From NCBI GenBank assembly GCA_900290365.1, contig OMOE01000178.1:1-41137 (forward strand): DNA of 41,137 nucleotides. Reading direction: 5' to 3'. The stretch is from Syntrophobacter sp. SbD1. Lineage in GTDB: Bacteria > Desulfobacterota > Syntrophobacteria > Syntrophobacterales > Syntrophobacteraceae. The position numbers and the translations under genes were made by a program. Positions 1 through 7,948 of this stretch are shown here, piece by piece. Every line of letters begins with the position of its first letter. The first letter of the stretch is position 1. Below the pieces are notes generated by a model. It ran no database searches, was not told the origin of the DNA, and saw nothing but the letters and a program-made list of their open reading frames with translations.

Positions 1-127
1 CGAGTATAGCCGTTTTCAGTCAAATGCAAGGCTTACTGCAATATAGCAAGCTCTGTGGTGAATGCCCACCCTGCGTTTTCTTTTATGATCCGTGTTCATC
101 CGCGAAATCCGTGGTGTGATTTAAGCG
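1..127. other. Non-coding left edge with word repeat
   Basis: I see no gene here. Positions about 85-120 carry an imperfect tandem of the word ATCCGTG (gatccgtgttcatccgcg, then aaatccgtgg), part of the intergenic word-repeat population found elsewhere in the window. It lies just beyond the argJ stop codon. The first 80 bases have no recognised feature. Confidence 0.5.
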
Positions 128-1384
128 TTAGCTTCTATAGGAGGCGTTTATCTTTATGTAATCGAAGGATAAATCGCAGGTCCAGGCGGTAAACGATGCT
201 TCTCCCAGCCCGAGTTCGAGGCGGACGTGAATTTCTTTTTGCCTGAAGATCCGGGAGGCTTTCTGTTCGATCTGTTCTCCCTGGATCGGGGCGCCGTTTT
301 CAAATACGGAGAGATCGTCGAAAAAAAGGCTTACTCGTTGGGCATCCAGGGGAACGCCGGATCTTCCGGCAGCGGCGATTATTCTTCCCCAGTTTGCGTC
401 CTGGCCGAAAAAAGCGGTTTTGACCAGCGGGGAATTGGCTACGGTAAAGGCCAGTTGTTTGGCGGCATCAAAGCTTGCAGCGCCGTTGACCTCGATTTCG
501 ATCAGCTTGGTTGCGCCCTCGGCGTCCATTACCACCTGTATCGCCAGATCGCGCAGAACCGAGGCTAGCGCCCTGCCAAAAGCCAGGCTCTCAGCTGAGC
601 CGATATCTGTAATGAGAGGATTTCCGGCGGCACCGCCGGCAAGCACGATGAGCGAGTCATTGGTGCTCGTATCGCCATCTACGGTTATGCAATTAAAGGA
701 ACTATCCGCTCCGGCCCGGGTCCAATGGTCCAGTACTTCAGGGCTCACGGCGGCATCAGTGCATGCAAAGACAAGCAGGGTCGCCATATTCGGAGCAATC
801 ATCCCGGAGCCTTTGGCTATGCCTCCGATGGTGACGGAGTTTGAGCCCAGCTCCACCCGCACGCTCGCCATTTTTGACACCGTATCGGTTGTCATAATCG
901 CTTTGGCTGCGTCTTGCCACCCATCGGGTCTGAGCGCCTTGACGAGTTTGGGCATGGAGCGGAGGACCGGTGCGGTGTCGAGTTGCATTCCAATAACGCC
1001 GGTCGAGGCAGGGAGGACCGAATCGGCTGGGCAGCCGAGCTGTTCCGATGCAATCCGGGCCATCTCGAGAGCTTGTGCTTTTCCCTCTTCTCCGGTGCAT
1101 GCGTTGGCGATTCCCGCGTTGGCCAGGATTACTCCTGCCGTGTGTTTTTCAAGGCGTTTGCGGCAGATTTCGACCGGGGCCGCGCAAAAAATATTTTTGG
1201 TGAAAACACCGGAGGCGGTGCAACCATCGGGGTTTTGAGCGCAAATCAACGCCAGATCCAGCCTGCCCTTGTAGCGCATGCCGGATTCAACCGCACCTGC
1301 GACAAAGCCCGGCACCTCGAAGGGGCCTCTATTTACCGTGACATTTTTTGTATTTTCTGCCGCTTCCACAGGGACAGGGGTCAT
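128..1384 (-). CDS. argJ: Glutamate N-acetyltransferase / amino-acid acetyltransferase ArgJ
   Basis: ArgJ moves the acetyl group from N-acetylornithine to glutamate, recycling acetyl in arginine synthesis; bifunctional forms also use acetyl-CoA. The family is an Ntn hydrolase that cleaves itself before a Thr nucleophile. The signature is visible: [14 protein letters not shown], with cleavage expected between Ala and Thr (about residue 202 of this start). The oxyanion-hole segment PASTGVIG, the [10 protein letters not shown] block and the usual C-terminus NASYRS are present, and the length is normal. The start is uncertain. ATG 1384 has AAAGG 9 nt upstream but overlaps the secA 3' end by 56 nt. 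ATG 1402 has AAAGG directly abutting it. GTG 1315 avoids the overlap but trims the N-terminus. It follows secA on the same strand, an order familiar in Geobacter relatives. Confidence 0.93.
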   Translation of the reverse strand: MTPVPVEAAENTKNVTVNRGPFEVPGFVAGAVESGMRYKGRLDLALICAQNPDGCTASGVFTKNIFCAAPVEICRKRLEKHTAGVILANAGIANACTGEEGKAQALEMARIASEQLGCPADSVLPASTGVIGMQLDTAPVLRSMPKLVKALRPDGWQDAAKAIMTTDTVSKMASVRVELGSNSVTIGGIAKGSGMIAPNMATLLVFACTDAAVSPEVLDHWTRAGADSSFNCITVDGDTSTNDSLIVLAGGAAGNPLITDIGSAESLAFGRALASVLRDLAIQVVMDAEGATKLIEIEVNGAASFDAAKQLAFTVANSPLVKTAFFGQDANWGRIIAAAGRSGVPLDAQRVSLFFDDLSVFENGAPIQGEQIEQKASRIFRQKEIHVRLELGLGEASFTAWTCDLSFDYIKINASYRS

Positions 1385-3848
1385 TTCTGCCAACCTTTGC
1401 ATCCTTTCTTACCGCCTGCTTGGGAGGCGCGTCAGCCGGCCCGTAGAACATGGGCTGATCTTCCTGTTCGGCCCGCATCTCATCCAACTGCTCTTCGCGC
1501 TGAATCTGGATATGGTAGAGTTTCTGAAGCGTTTCTTCCTTTACGCGGTCTATCATTTCCTGGAACATCTCGTGGCCTTCGCGCTTGTACTCGACCAGCG
1601 GGTCCTTCTGTCCATAGCTGCGAAGCCCGATGCCCTCCTTGAGGTGATCCATGTTCAACAGGTGATCTTTCCAGAGCGCGTCCACGGTCTGCAAGAGCAG
1701 ATAGTTTTCCAGGTCACGCATGATCGGCTCGCCGAACGCCTTTTCCCTGGCTTCGTATCGTTCCTTCACAAGTTCGAGCAAATGTTCCCGGAGGTTGTCT
1801 CGATCCATATCTTCGAGAGATTCCACCGTGAGATCGGCCTGAACGCCGAAGATGCGCGCAATTTCATTTTTGATCGCCTCGAGGTCCCAGTCTTCGGCGT
1901 AGGTCTTTTCAGCCGTATTGGCTTCTACGATCGAATCAAGGATATCTTCAATCATATCGAAAACAGCTGGCTTCAGTTGTCCGCCCTGGAGCGCTTCGCG
2001 CCTTTGCCGGTATATGATCTCGCGCTGCTGGTTCATAACGTCGTCATATTCTATGATATTTTTACGCAGATCGAAGTTATGCCCCTCAACGCGGCTTTGC
2101 GCATTTTCGATGGCCTTGCTGATAAGCCGGTGTTCTATCGGCTCGTCTTCAGCCATGCCGATTCGCTGCATAAGCCCGGAGAGCCTGTCGGCGGCAAAAA
2201 TCCGCATCAGGTCGTCTTCGAGCGAGAGGTAAAACCGGGACGATCCGGGATCGCCCTGGCGCCCTGAGCGGCCCCGCAACTGGTTGTCGATCCGCCGGGA
2301 CTCGTGGCGTTCGGTCCCGATAATGTGCAACCCCCCCACATCCACCACGCCCGGCCCAAGGACAATATCGGTGCCTCGGCCGGCCATGTTCGTCGAAATT
2401 GTAACGGCGCCGGGCTGCCCGGCCTGGGAAACAATTTCGGCTTCCTTTTCATGGTGCTTGGCATTTAACACTTGGTGCGGGACCCCGGTGCGCTTGAGCA
2501 TTTCACTGAGCTTTTCCGATTTGGTGATGTTGATGGTGCCCACCAGGACCGGTCTGTTTATGGTATGAAGCTCTTTTATCTCATTAACGACCGCCCTGAA
2601 CTTCTCTGCTTCGGTCCGGTATATACAGTCGGCATTATCAATGCGGATCATGTTCTGGTTGGTCGGGATGACCATAACATCGAGTTTGTATATCTTGGCA
2701 AATTCGGGCGCTTCGGTTTCGGCGGTGCCCGTCATGCCTGCAAGCTTTTCGTACATGCGGAAATAGTTCTGAAAAGTAATTGAAGCCAGGGTCTGGTTTT
2801 CGTTTTCGACGTTTACTCCCTCCTTGGCTTCCAGCGCCTGGTGAAGCCCATCGCTGTAGCGCCTGCCCGGCATGAGCCTGCCGGTGAATTCGTCAACTAT
2901 GATTACCTGGCCGTCCTTGACGATATAATCGACGTCCCGCTTGAAAAGGACATGAGCGCGAAGCGCCTGCTGCACGTGATGATTTATTGTCATATTGTGT
3001 GGATCGTAAAGGTTTTCGATCCCGAGGAGCCGCTCGACCCTTGCCACGCCGTCCTCGTTGAGGGCAACGGTGCGTGACTTTTCTTCCTTGGTGAAGTGCG
3101 CCTCTTCGCTAAGCTGCGGAATAATGCGGTTTACGCGGTAATAAAGCTCGGTCGATTTTTCAGCCGGACCCGATATGATAAGAGGGGTCCTGGCTTCGTC
3201 GATCAGGATGCTGTCCACCTCATCGACGATGGCATAGTTGAGCTCGCGCTGAACAAGCTCTTCGAGGCGGAACTTCATGTTGTCCCGCAGATAATCGAAT
3301 CCGAACTCATTGTTTGTCCCGTAAGTAATGTCGGCGGCATAGGCGAGCTGCCTTTCACGGTCGTCAAGCCCGTGGACGACACAGTCCACCGTTAGTCCCA
3401 GGAATTTATACAGCTTCCCCATCCACTCGCTGTCGCGCTTTGCGAGATAGTCGTTTACCGTGACCAGGTGCACCCCTTTACCGCTCAACGCGTTGAGGTA
3501 GATCGGCATGGTGGCTACCAGGGTCTTGCCTTCACCAGTCTTCATTTCAGAGATTTTACCCTGGTGAAGAACAATGCCTCCTATCAACTGGACGTCGAAG
3601 GGACGCATTCCCAGGGCACGAACGGAAGCCTCACGCGCCACCGCAAAAGCTTCGGGGAGCAGGTCATCGAGTTCTTCCCCTCTTTCCAGGCGCTGCTTGA
3701 ATTCGGCGGTCTTGCCCCTTAGCTCGTCATCGCTCAATTTCTTAATGTTCGGCTCAAGGCCGTTAATTTCATCCACAATCGGCACGAGCAACTTCAGCAT
3801 GCGCTCATTATGGCTTCCGAATATCTTCTTGAGAAAGCCGGTTATCAT
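1329..3848 (-). CDS. secA: Protein translocase ATPase SecA
   Basis: SecA is the ATPase that pushes unfolded preproteins through SecYEG at the inner membrane. The protein is 839 aa, within the usual range. Visible parts are Walker A ([13 protein letters not shown], near residue 102), the DEAD-like box [20 protein letters not shown], the [14 protein letters not shown] block, the motor-2 stretch [13 protein letters not shown], and a C-terminal SEC-C zinc motif ([13 protein letters not shown]), which binds SecB and ribosomes. I chose ATG 3848 ([11 protein letters not shown]) because it matches the family N-terminus and has GAGGGA 5 nt upstream. An in-frame open stretch continues to 3923 but encodes a simple repeat and is unlikely to be translated. 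The 3' end overlaps argJ. Confidence 0.97.
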   Translation of the reverse strand: MITGFLKKIFGSHNERMLKLLVPIVDEINGLEPNIKKLSDDELRGKTAEFKQRLERGEELDDLLPEAFAVAREASVRALGMRPFDVQLIGGIVLHQGKISEMKTGEGKTLVATMPIYLNALSGKGVHLVTVNDYLAKRDSEWMGKLYKFLGLTVDCVVHGLDDRERQLAYAADITYGTNNEFGFDYLRDNMKFRLEELVQRELNYAIVDEVDSILIDEARTPLIISGPAEKSTELYYRVNRIIPQLSEEAHFTKEEKSRTVALNEDGVARVERLLGIENLYDPHNMTINHHVQQALRAHVLFKRDVDYIVKDGQVIIVDEFTGRLMPGRRYSDGLHQALEAKEGVNVENENQTLASITFQNYFRMYEKLAGMTGTAETEAPEFAKIYKLDVMVIPTNQNMIRIDNADCIYRTEAEKFRAVVNEIKELHTINRPVLVGTINITKSEKLSEMLKRTGVPHQVLNAKHHEKEAEIVSQAGQPGAVTISTNMAGRGTDIVLGPGVVDVGGLHIIGTERHESRRIDNQLRGRSGRQGDPGSSRFYLSLEDDLMRIFAADRLSGLMQRIGMAEDEPIEHRLISKAIENAQSRVEGHNFDLRKNIIEYDDVMNQQREIIYRQRREALQGGQLKPAVFDMIEDILDSIVEANTAEKTYAEDWDLEAIKNEIARIFGVQADLTVESLEDMDRDNLREHLLELVKERYEAREKAFGEPIMRDLENYLLLQTVDALWKDHLLNMDHLKEGIGLRSYGQKDPLVEYKREGHEMFQEMIDRVKEETLQKLYHIQIQREEQLDEMRAEQEDQPMFYGPADAPPKQAVRKDAKVGRNDPCPCGSGRKYKKCHGK

Positions 3849-3867
3849 AAAATCCCTCATTGCCTTC

Positions 3868-3906
3868 GGCAAAAGTAAAAAGGAAAAAGTAAAAAGGCAA
3901 AAGTAA
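3868..3906. repeat. Word repeat GGCAAAAGTAAAAAGG (family B)
   Basis: An A-rich, roughly heptameric imperfect tandem (gcaaaagtaaaaagg units) in the secA leader, directly upstream of the ribosome binding site. Similar runs occur at 7606-7640, 18640-18666 and 27653-27690, always between genes. Confidence 0.7.
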
Positions 3907-3907
3907 T

Positions 3908-3937
3908 TCAAAAGGAAAGGCACGAACGTACGTGCCT
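3908..3937 (-). terminator. Hairpin plus T-rich run in the secA leader
   Basis: Inverted arms AGGCACG (3918-3924) and CGTGCCT (3931-3937) flank a 6-nt loop. On the minus strand the hairpin is followed by TTCCTTTTG. It lies between a candidate -10 box and the secA start, so it could be an attenuator or a partial terminator. The stem is short and the T run is interrupted, so this is tentative. Confidence 0.35.
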
Positions 3938-3946
3938 CAACTTTTC

Positions 3947-3952
3947 ATTATA
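3947..3952 (-). promoter_or_regulatory. Candidate -10 box (TATAAT) for secA
   Basis: The minus strand reads TATAAT exactly, about 100 nt upstream of the secA ATG. No good -35 is seen at 17 nt (TTCCGG); TTGTCC lies at a poor 13-nt spacing. It is supported only by the hexamer and its position. Confidence 0.35.
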
Positions 3953-4043
3953 ATCCTAATCCGGACAAGCCGGAAACCAAAAAGATTCACCGCTTGACAA
4001 CCCGGCCGCAATCCGGCGATTTGATCGGGGGGCCACGGTCGAT

Positions 4044-4260
4044 TTTGAGAGAGCGCAGGGTACGCAAAGATAAGCTTTAGGCAGGATTAACAGGATTAGG
4101 ACGCGAAAAGATAAGATCCGTCAGACAGCCGCTACGAAAATTCCCCGCTAACCTGGACTGACCAGCGCCCTTAAGAATCGATTCTTTTTTGGATCCTGTA
4201 AATCCTGTTAATCCTGTCCAAGGTTTTGTTTTTTCTCAGCGATCTCTGTGTCTCTCAAGA
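4044..4260. repeat. Nested imperfect inverted repeat built from two word repeats
   Basis: The inner arms are 16-nt perfect inverted copies of CAGGATTAACAGGATT (4082-4097, and reverse complement at 4201-4216, which continues leftward with another AATCCTGT-like unit). The outer arms are imperfect: TTGAGAGAGCGCAG around 4046 and its relative, reverse-complemented, around 4237-4257 (ctctgtgtctctcaa). The outer word belongs to the CGCAGAGA family also seen at 6804-6892. This structure fills most of the gap between the acetyltransferase gene and secA; I see no gene in 3953-4326. Confidence 0.75.
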
Positions 4261-4326
4261 TCAACCGTGGCCCCATGAACGAATCGCTGGATTGCGGCCG
4301 GGTTGTCGATCGGTGGAATTTCGCTG

Positions 4327-4782
4327 TCAGCCAATATCCAATACCAGGGCGGATTCATCGCAGTTGGGGAACTTGGGGCAGTGCATGCAGTCGGCCCATA
4401 CTTTTTGGGGAAACATGTTCTTGTCAACCAACCGGAAGCCGAGGCTTTCGAAAAACCCCACTTCATAGGTAAGGGCAAACAGTCTGGAAATACCGAGGGA
4501 TTTCGCTTCGGACAGGCAGGCATCCACCAGTCTGCGCCCTATCCCAAGATGGTGATGCGACTTAAGAACAGCCAGTGAGCGAATTTCGGCAAGATCTTCC
4601 CATATTATGTGAAGACTGCAACACCCTGCTATCCGTCCGGCCTCATCCTCGAATACAACTATGTCCCGAATGGTCGTATAGAGCTCACTCAAGGATCGGG
4701 CAAGAAGATTTCCATCAGCGGCGAAATCCCGCAGCATCTTCTGAATTTCCACCACATCTGCTATTTTAGCCTTGCGAATCAT
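4327..4782 (-). CDS. GNAT acetyltransferase, short ArgA-like (N-acetylglutamate synthase candidate)
   Basis: This is a 151-aa single GNAT domain. The acetyl-CoA loop is H-x-x-LGIGRRLV (residues about 85-93), preceded by the strand LAEIRSLAV and followed by LFALTYEVGFFESLGFRLVDKNMFPQKVW. The C-terminus carries a Cys cluster, DCMHCPKFPNCDE, probably metal-binding and characteristic of the short stand-alone ArgA-type enzymes. In that family the reaction is acetylation of glutamate, the first step of arginine synthesis; argJ nearby fits the same pathway. ATG 4782 gives MIRKAKIADV with a GGAGAGGA site 10 nt upstream and lies 7 nt after the stop of the cysteine desulfurase gene, so the two are probably co-transcribed. 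The substrate is inferred, not shown. Confidence 0.82.
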   Translation of the reverse strand: MIRKAKIADVVEIQKMLRDFAADGNLLARSLSELYTTIRDIVVFEDEAGRIAGCCSLHIIWEDLAEIRSLAVLKSHHHLGIGRRLVDACLSEAKSLGISRLFALTYEVGFFESLGFRLVDKNMFPQKVWADCMHCPKFPNCDESALVLDIG

Positions 4783-4789
4783 CTGTCGT

Positions 4790-5932
4790 TTATCCTCTCC
4801 GCGCAACAATCCAGCGAAGTGCGTTCAAAAAGTGTTCGATGTCCTCGACAATTGTGGAAAATCCCGGCGAGACCCGAACGGTTCCTTCGGGAAAGGCGCC
4901 AAGGGTGCGGTGGGCGAGCGGAGCGCAATGAAGCCCGGTCCTTACCGCGATATCGAAAGCCTGATCGAGGATAGAACCCGTATCAGACGGATTCATTCCT
5001 TCAACCACGAAAGAAATGGTCCCCGACCCGCGCGTTTCCGGTTCAAATACCCGCACACTGGGAATTTGCCATAATTCATTTTCAAGATATCGGGCAAGCC
5101 CGAGTTCATGATCCAGGATACGATTCATCCCTGTTTCCAGGATGTAGCCGATCCCTTCGCCGAGCCCGGCCAGTCCCGGCAGGTTCGGTGTTCCGCTCTC
5201 GTACCTGTCCGGACATAATTCAGGCTGTTCGCGTTCCTCCGAGCGGCTGCCGGTGCCGCCTTCAATCAGGGGCAGCACCTCAAGGCCGGGCCTTACGTAA
5301 AGAATGCCGACCCCCGGTGGTCCAAGCAACGCTTTGTGGCCGGAGCAGGCGATCATCCCGATTCCAAGCTCTTCGGCCTGAATCGGCTGGAGTCCGGCGC
5401 TTTGCGCCGCGTCCAAAAATAAGGGCACTTTTGCCCGACCGCACATTTCAGCTACGTCTTCAACCGGCATCAGCGCGCCGTTTACATTGGATACATGCAC
5501 CATTACGACCAGCCTGGTCTCCGCTCGAAGCATTTCTTTGAGAGCTCCAAGGTCGAGGGTCCCGCTGGAACTACATGGAATCATTTCGATCTTGACGCCC
5601 ATGGATTCAAGTCTGCTCAAAGGGCGAACCACCGAGTTGTGTTCCATTGCGGAATAGAGGACCCGGTCTGCGGGCCGGAGCCAGCCTTTCAGGACAACGT
5701 TGATGCTCTCGGTTGCATTCTTGGTGAAGATTATCCGGTCAGGGTCTTTAACTCCGAGTATTGCGGCAGCCTTTTGCCTGCAATCCGAGACAATGGCCAT
5801 AGCCTCCCGGGCAAGCCTGTGAGCACCCCTGCCGGGGGAAGCGCCGACGGTCTCCAGTGCCCTTGAAGCCGCCTCGATCACTGCCCCGGGCTTGGGAAAA
5901 CTGGTTGCAGCATTATCCAGGTAGACCGGCAT
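4790..5932 (-). CDS. Cysteine desulfurase, class V aminotransferase fold
   Basis: A PLP enzyme of the NifS/SufS/CsdA superfamily that removes sulfur from cysteine as an enzyme persulfide. The N-terminus YLDNAATSFPKP is diagnostic. The PLP Lys lies in SGHKALLGPPGVG (near residue 203) and the persulfide Cys in TGLHCAPLAH (near residue 337). It resembles the 'cysteine desulfurase family protein' group (EF2568-like) rather than IscS. It overlaps fdhD by 20 nt and has AGGAAAGG 5 nt before its ATG. In E. coli, IscS hands sulfur to FdhD, so a dedicated sulfur donor for FdhD is the natural reading here. The EF2568-like group has also been linked to selenium-dependent molybdenum hydroxylases, so an alternative client is possible. 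Confidence 0.88.
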   Translation of the reverse strand: MPVYLDNAATSFPKPGAVIEAASRALETVGASPGRGAHRLAREAMAIVSDCRQKAAAILGVKDPDRIIFTKNATESINVVLKGWLRPADRVLYSAMEHNSVVRPLSRLESMGVKIEMIPCSSSGTLDLGALKEMLRAETRLVVMVHVSNVNGALMPVEDVAEMCGRAKVPLFLDAAQSAGLQPIQAEELGIGMIACSGHKALLGPPGVGILYVRPGLEVLPLIEGGTGSRSEEREQPELCPDRYESGTPNLPGLAGLGEGIGYILETGMNRILDHELGLARYLENELWQIPSVRVFEPETRGSGTISFVVEGMNPSDTGSILDQAFDIAVRTGLHCAPLAHRTLGAFPEGTVRVSPGFSTIVEDIEHFLNALRWIVARRG

Positions 5933-6743
5933 CTAACCTTTCCTGTCCGTTATAAACCATAAACTTGCCGGCACGAGCGTACCCGATGAGTGTGACCCCC
6001 AGCGAAACGGCGAGTTCGACCGCCAGACTCGTGGCCGCATTGCGGCTGACAAGGATCGGCATGTTCACTTTGGCGGCCTTGATCAGCAATTCGGACGTCA
6101 GCCTCCCGGTGGTCAGCAACATTTTGTCGTGAAGCGCAATTCCATGCAAAAAGACATGGCCAACTATCATATCCACCGCGTTATGGCGACCTATATCGTC
6201 GCGGAAAAGGATAATTCTGTCCGCGTCGGCAAGAGCGGTATTATGAACGCCGTGGGTGCGGCGGTATGTTTCACTCAGGCGGTTCAAATCCTCGAGCCGG
6301 TCCAGTATACGCGCCGGCGAAATCCGAACATCACTTGTGACCGGCTTGCTCAAAAGGGCGTCGAGAGAAAAATAAAAAAGAGAGCCTTTTGCGCATCCGG
6401 AAGAAATCGTTCGCTTCTGCCATAGACTTTCGGTTATCGAAGCGTCTTCCCTGGCCGAAAGCTTCACCGCCCCGGCGGCCTCATCTATCTCAAGGCCCAG
6501 GATATCTTCCGGAGACCGGAGAAACCCTTCGGCATAGAGAAACCCTGCGGCAAGCTCATCCAGATTATGTCCCCCGCATAAAAGAGTCACAATCTCCCTG
6601 CCGTTCAGATACAGAGTGACCGGTCTTTCCCGGATAACCAGTTGAGGCTTCTCCAGCCTTTTGCCGTCTCTGTCATAGACGCCTACGCTAACCGATTCAG
6701 ATTGCTCGATAGCTGAATTTTCAAGCTCTTCCGCCGAATTCAT
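5913..6743 (-). CDS. fdhD: Formate dehydrogenase accessory sulfurtransferase FdhD
   Basis: FdhD transfers sulfur from a cysteine desulfurase to the molybdenum/tungsten bis-MGD cofactor of formate dehydrogenase. At 276 aa the protein has the family landmarks: RPVTLYLNGREIVTLLC, HNLDELAAGFLYAEGFL, SSGCAKGSLFYF, a GVHNTALAD block, FRDDIGRHNAVDMIVG and TTGRLTSELLIKAA. The loop that is CxxC in E. coli has one Cys here (C117), which corresponds to the functionally essential first Cys only if the alignment holds. ATG 6743 has GGAG about 9 nt upstream. No formate dehydrogenase genes are in the window. With selB nearby, the client enzyme may be a selenocysteine formate dehydrogenase encoded elsewhere. 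Confidence 0.94.
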   Translation of the reverse strand: MNSAEELENSAIEQSESVSVGVYDRDGKRLEKPQLVIRERPVTLYLNGREIVTLLCGGHNLDELAAGFLYAEGFLRSPEDILGLEIDEAAGAVKLSAREDASITESLWQKRTISSGCAKGSLFYFSLDALLSKPVTSDVRISPARILDRLEDLNRLSETYRRTHGVHNTALADADRIILFRDDIGRHNAVDMIVGHVFLHGIALHDKMLLTTGRLTSELLIKAAKVNMPILVSRNAATSLAVELAVSLGVTLIGYARAGKFMVYNGQERLDAGLPG

Positions 6744-6803
6744 TTGAACGCAACTCCGTATAGGACCTAACCAGGCTTAGCCGCAACCAAAAGACTAAAA
6801 GCG

Positions 6804-6892
6804 CACCGCAGAGACGCAGAGAGCGCAGAGGAAAAAATCCAGCAGACAAACATAAGTTACTTTTTCTCCGCGATCTCTGCGTCTCTGCGGTG
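6804..6892. repeat. Inverted repeat with 19-nt perfect arms (CGCAGAGA word)
   Basis: The left arm CACCGCAGAGACGCAGAGA (6804-6822) is repeated exactly in reverse complement at 6874-6892, with a 51-nt spacer; similarity extends inward with mismatches. A third, degenerate copy (cccgcagagaaggctgagagc) follows at about 6904-6930. The element occupies the gap between the NUDIX gene and fdhD. Confidence 0.85.
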
Positions 6893-6987
6893 GAATTTGA
6901 TTGCCCGCAGAGAAGGCTGAGAGCGCGGAGACTGTCACGAAGATCTTTCTGCCGGAAAAAGCACGAAATTAGAATTTAAGTTGCTAA

Positions 6988-7398
6988 TTATACCCGGCTT
7001 TTCAACGATTCAGAATAGTCCGACAAAATTGAAGCGTGATCGAAAGCCAGGTCCTCCGGCAAATCGTCGAGAGGGAATATCCGAAGATTTTTCGCATCGT
7101 CCGCCGCCAGCGGAGAACCTTTTCCGAGGGCCGTGAAAACAACACTCACCGTATGACCCCGCGGGTCTCTTAATGGATCGGAGTAGGCATGGAATTGTCT
7201 CAGATCGACCAGTTCCATTCCTGTTTCCTCACGAGCCTCTCTGATCGCAGCGGCCTCCAGCGTCTCGCCGTAATCGACGAACCCGCCCGGAATGGCCCAG
7301 CCGGGGGGCGGGTTTTTTCGCTCGATCAAGATGATGCCCTTTCCGGGGACCTCAATAATGATATCCACTGTAAGAAGCGGATTGCGATACGAAGGCAT
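6988..7398 (-). CDS. NUDIX hydrolase, ADP-ribose pyrophosphatase-like
   Basis: A 136-aa NUDIX protein that would hydrolyse a nucleoside diphosphate linked to another group. The NUDIX box is complete: G-F-V-D-Y-G-E, then REAREETGM (Gx5Ex7REUXEExGU, residues about 38-60), preceded by [10 protein letters not shown]. The N-terminus [15 protein letters not shown] and the segment [14 protein letters not shown] resemble small ADP-ribose/NADH-type members, but substrate cannot be read from sequence. The ATG at 7398 lacks a good ribosome binding site. The gene stands alone between two repeat-filled gaps; its own promoter is not obvious. Confidence 0.88.
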   Translation of the reverse strand: MPSYRNPLLTVDIIIEVPGKGIILIERKNPPPGWAIPGGFVDYGETLEAAAIREAREETGMELVDLRQFHAYSDPLRDPRGHTVSVVFTALGKGSPLAADDAKNLRIFPLDDLPEDLAFDHASILSDYSESLKSRV

Positions 7399-7404
7399 CT
7401 GAAG

Positions 7405-7449
7405 AGTTCCGAGTTTTTGAGTTTTGAGTTTTTAGTTTTTAGTTTTCAT
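7405..7449. repeat. Word repeat GAGTTTTGAGTTT (family A)
   Basis: Imperfect tandem of 7-8 nt units (gagttttt, gagtttt, gagttttt, agttttt, agtttt) immediately upstream of the NUDIX gene. The same word, with inverted copies, is at 8919-8998. Confidence 0.75.
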
Positions 7450-7740
7450 TCCAATCCCGCAATTTACCTGCCCTCACCCATTCACTTTCATGTGTTCATT
7501 TGTTCATTTAACATTATACCATGATGAGGTACGGCTGTGCAAAAAAGGGCCTGGCAGTGGAATGAACCGGGAAGCGGGAAGCGCGGACGTGGTGGCGCGC
7601 TGGCGCAAGGCAAAAGGTAAAAGTTGAAAAGCAAATAATCAACCCACGTCATGGATAATTGTTACGAAAAGTTTTTCATAACGCCGGAGCGCGACCTGAC
7701 CATACGGCCATCTGCTGTAGCTTTTGGCGCCACCCACTAA

Positions 7741-7774
7741 AATCCCCCCCGCCCCCCTTTAAAAAAGGGGGGAA
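7741..7774. repeat. C6/G6 hairpin element
   Basis: A run of C residues interrupted by one G (ccccccccgcccccc) followed by TTTAAAAAA and GGGGGG forms a long hairpin with an A/T-rich core. Elements of the form CCCCCC-TTTAAA-GGGGGG are known as scattered intergenic repeats in many bacteria; a function is not known to me. Confidence 0.6.
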
Positions 7775-7948
7775 ATTGGCGCGTCTTTTCATGGTTTCAG
7801 GGTGTTCTGGAGGGACATGAATAAATGCTACGAGTCGCTGGATTCCGGGACAAGCTTCGCCCCCGGATCCGGGTTCGGGGCGGGCTTGGTGACGCCTATA
7901 GTGTTTTTTGCCCTGATGTGGAAATACCAATCCTTTTTAATCACCCTG

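Larger units (their letters stand above)
7399..7948. other. 550-bp gap without a gene, filled with repeats
   Basis: Contents, left to right: GAGTTTTGAGTTTTTAG tandem (7405-7449); a GGCAAAAGG/GTAAAAG word run (7606-7640); a C/G hairpin (7745-7774); and a region with the 12-bp palindrome CCCGGATCCGGG (7862-7873) inside a stretch containing CTGGATTCCGGGACAAGC. Open frames here mostly translate the repeats (for example FPPFLKGGGGDFS) and have no start-site support. Confidence 0.6.

Noticed and set aside
420..1238. Long plus-strand open frame opposite argJ
   Set aside because: It lies entirely within argJ, which has clear family motifs; the peptide is Ser/Ala/Pro-rich shadow sequence with no motif.
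7676..7930. 84-codon minus-strand frame in the NUDIX-prs gap
   Set aside because: It translates a C/G hairpin repeat (FPPFLKGGGGDFS), a typical repeat-derived peptide, with no ribosome binding site.
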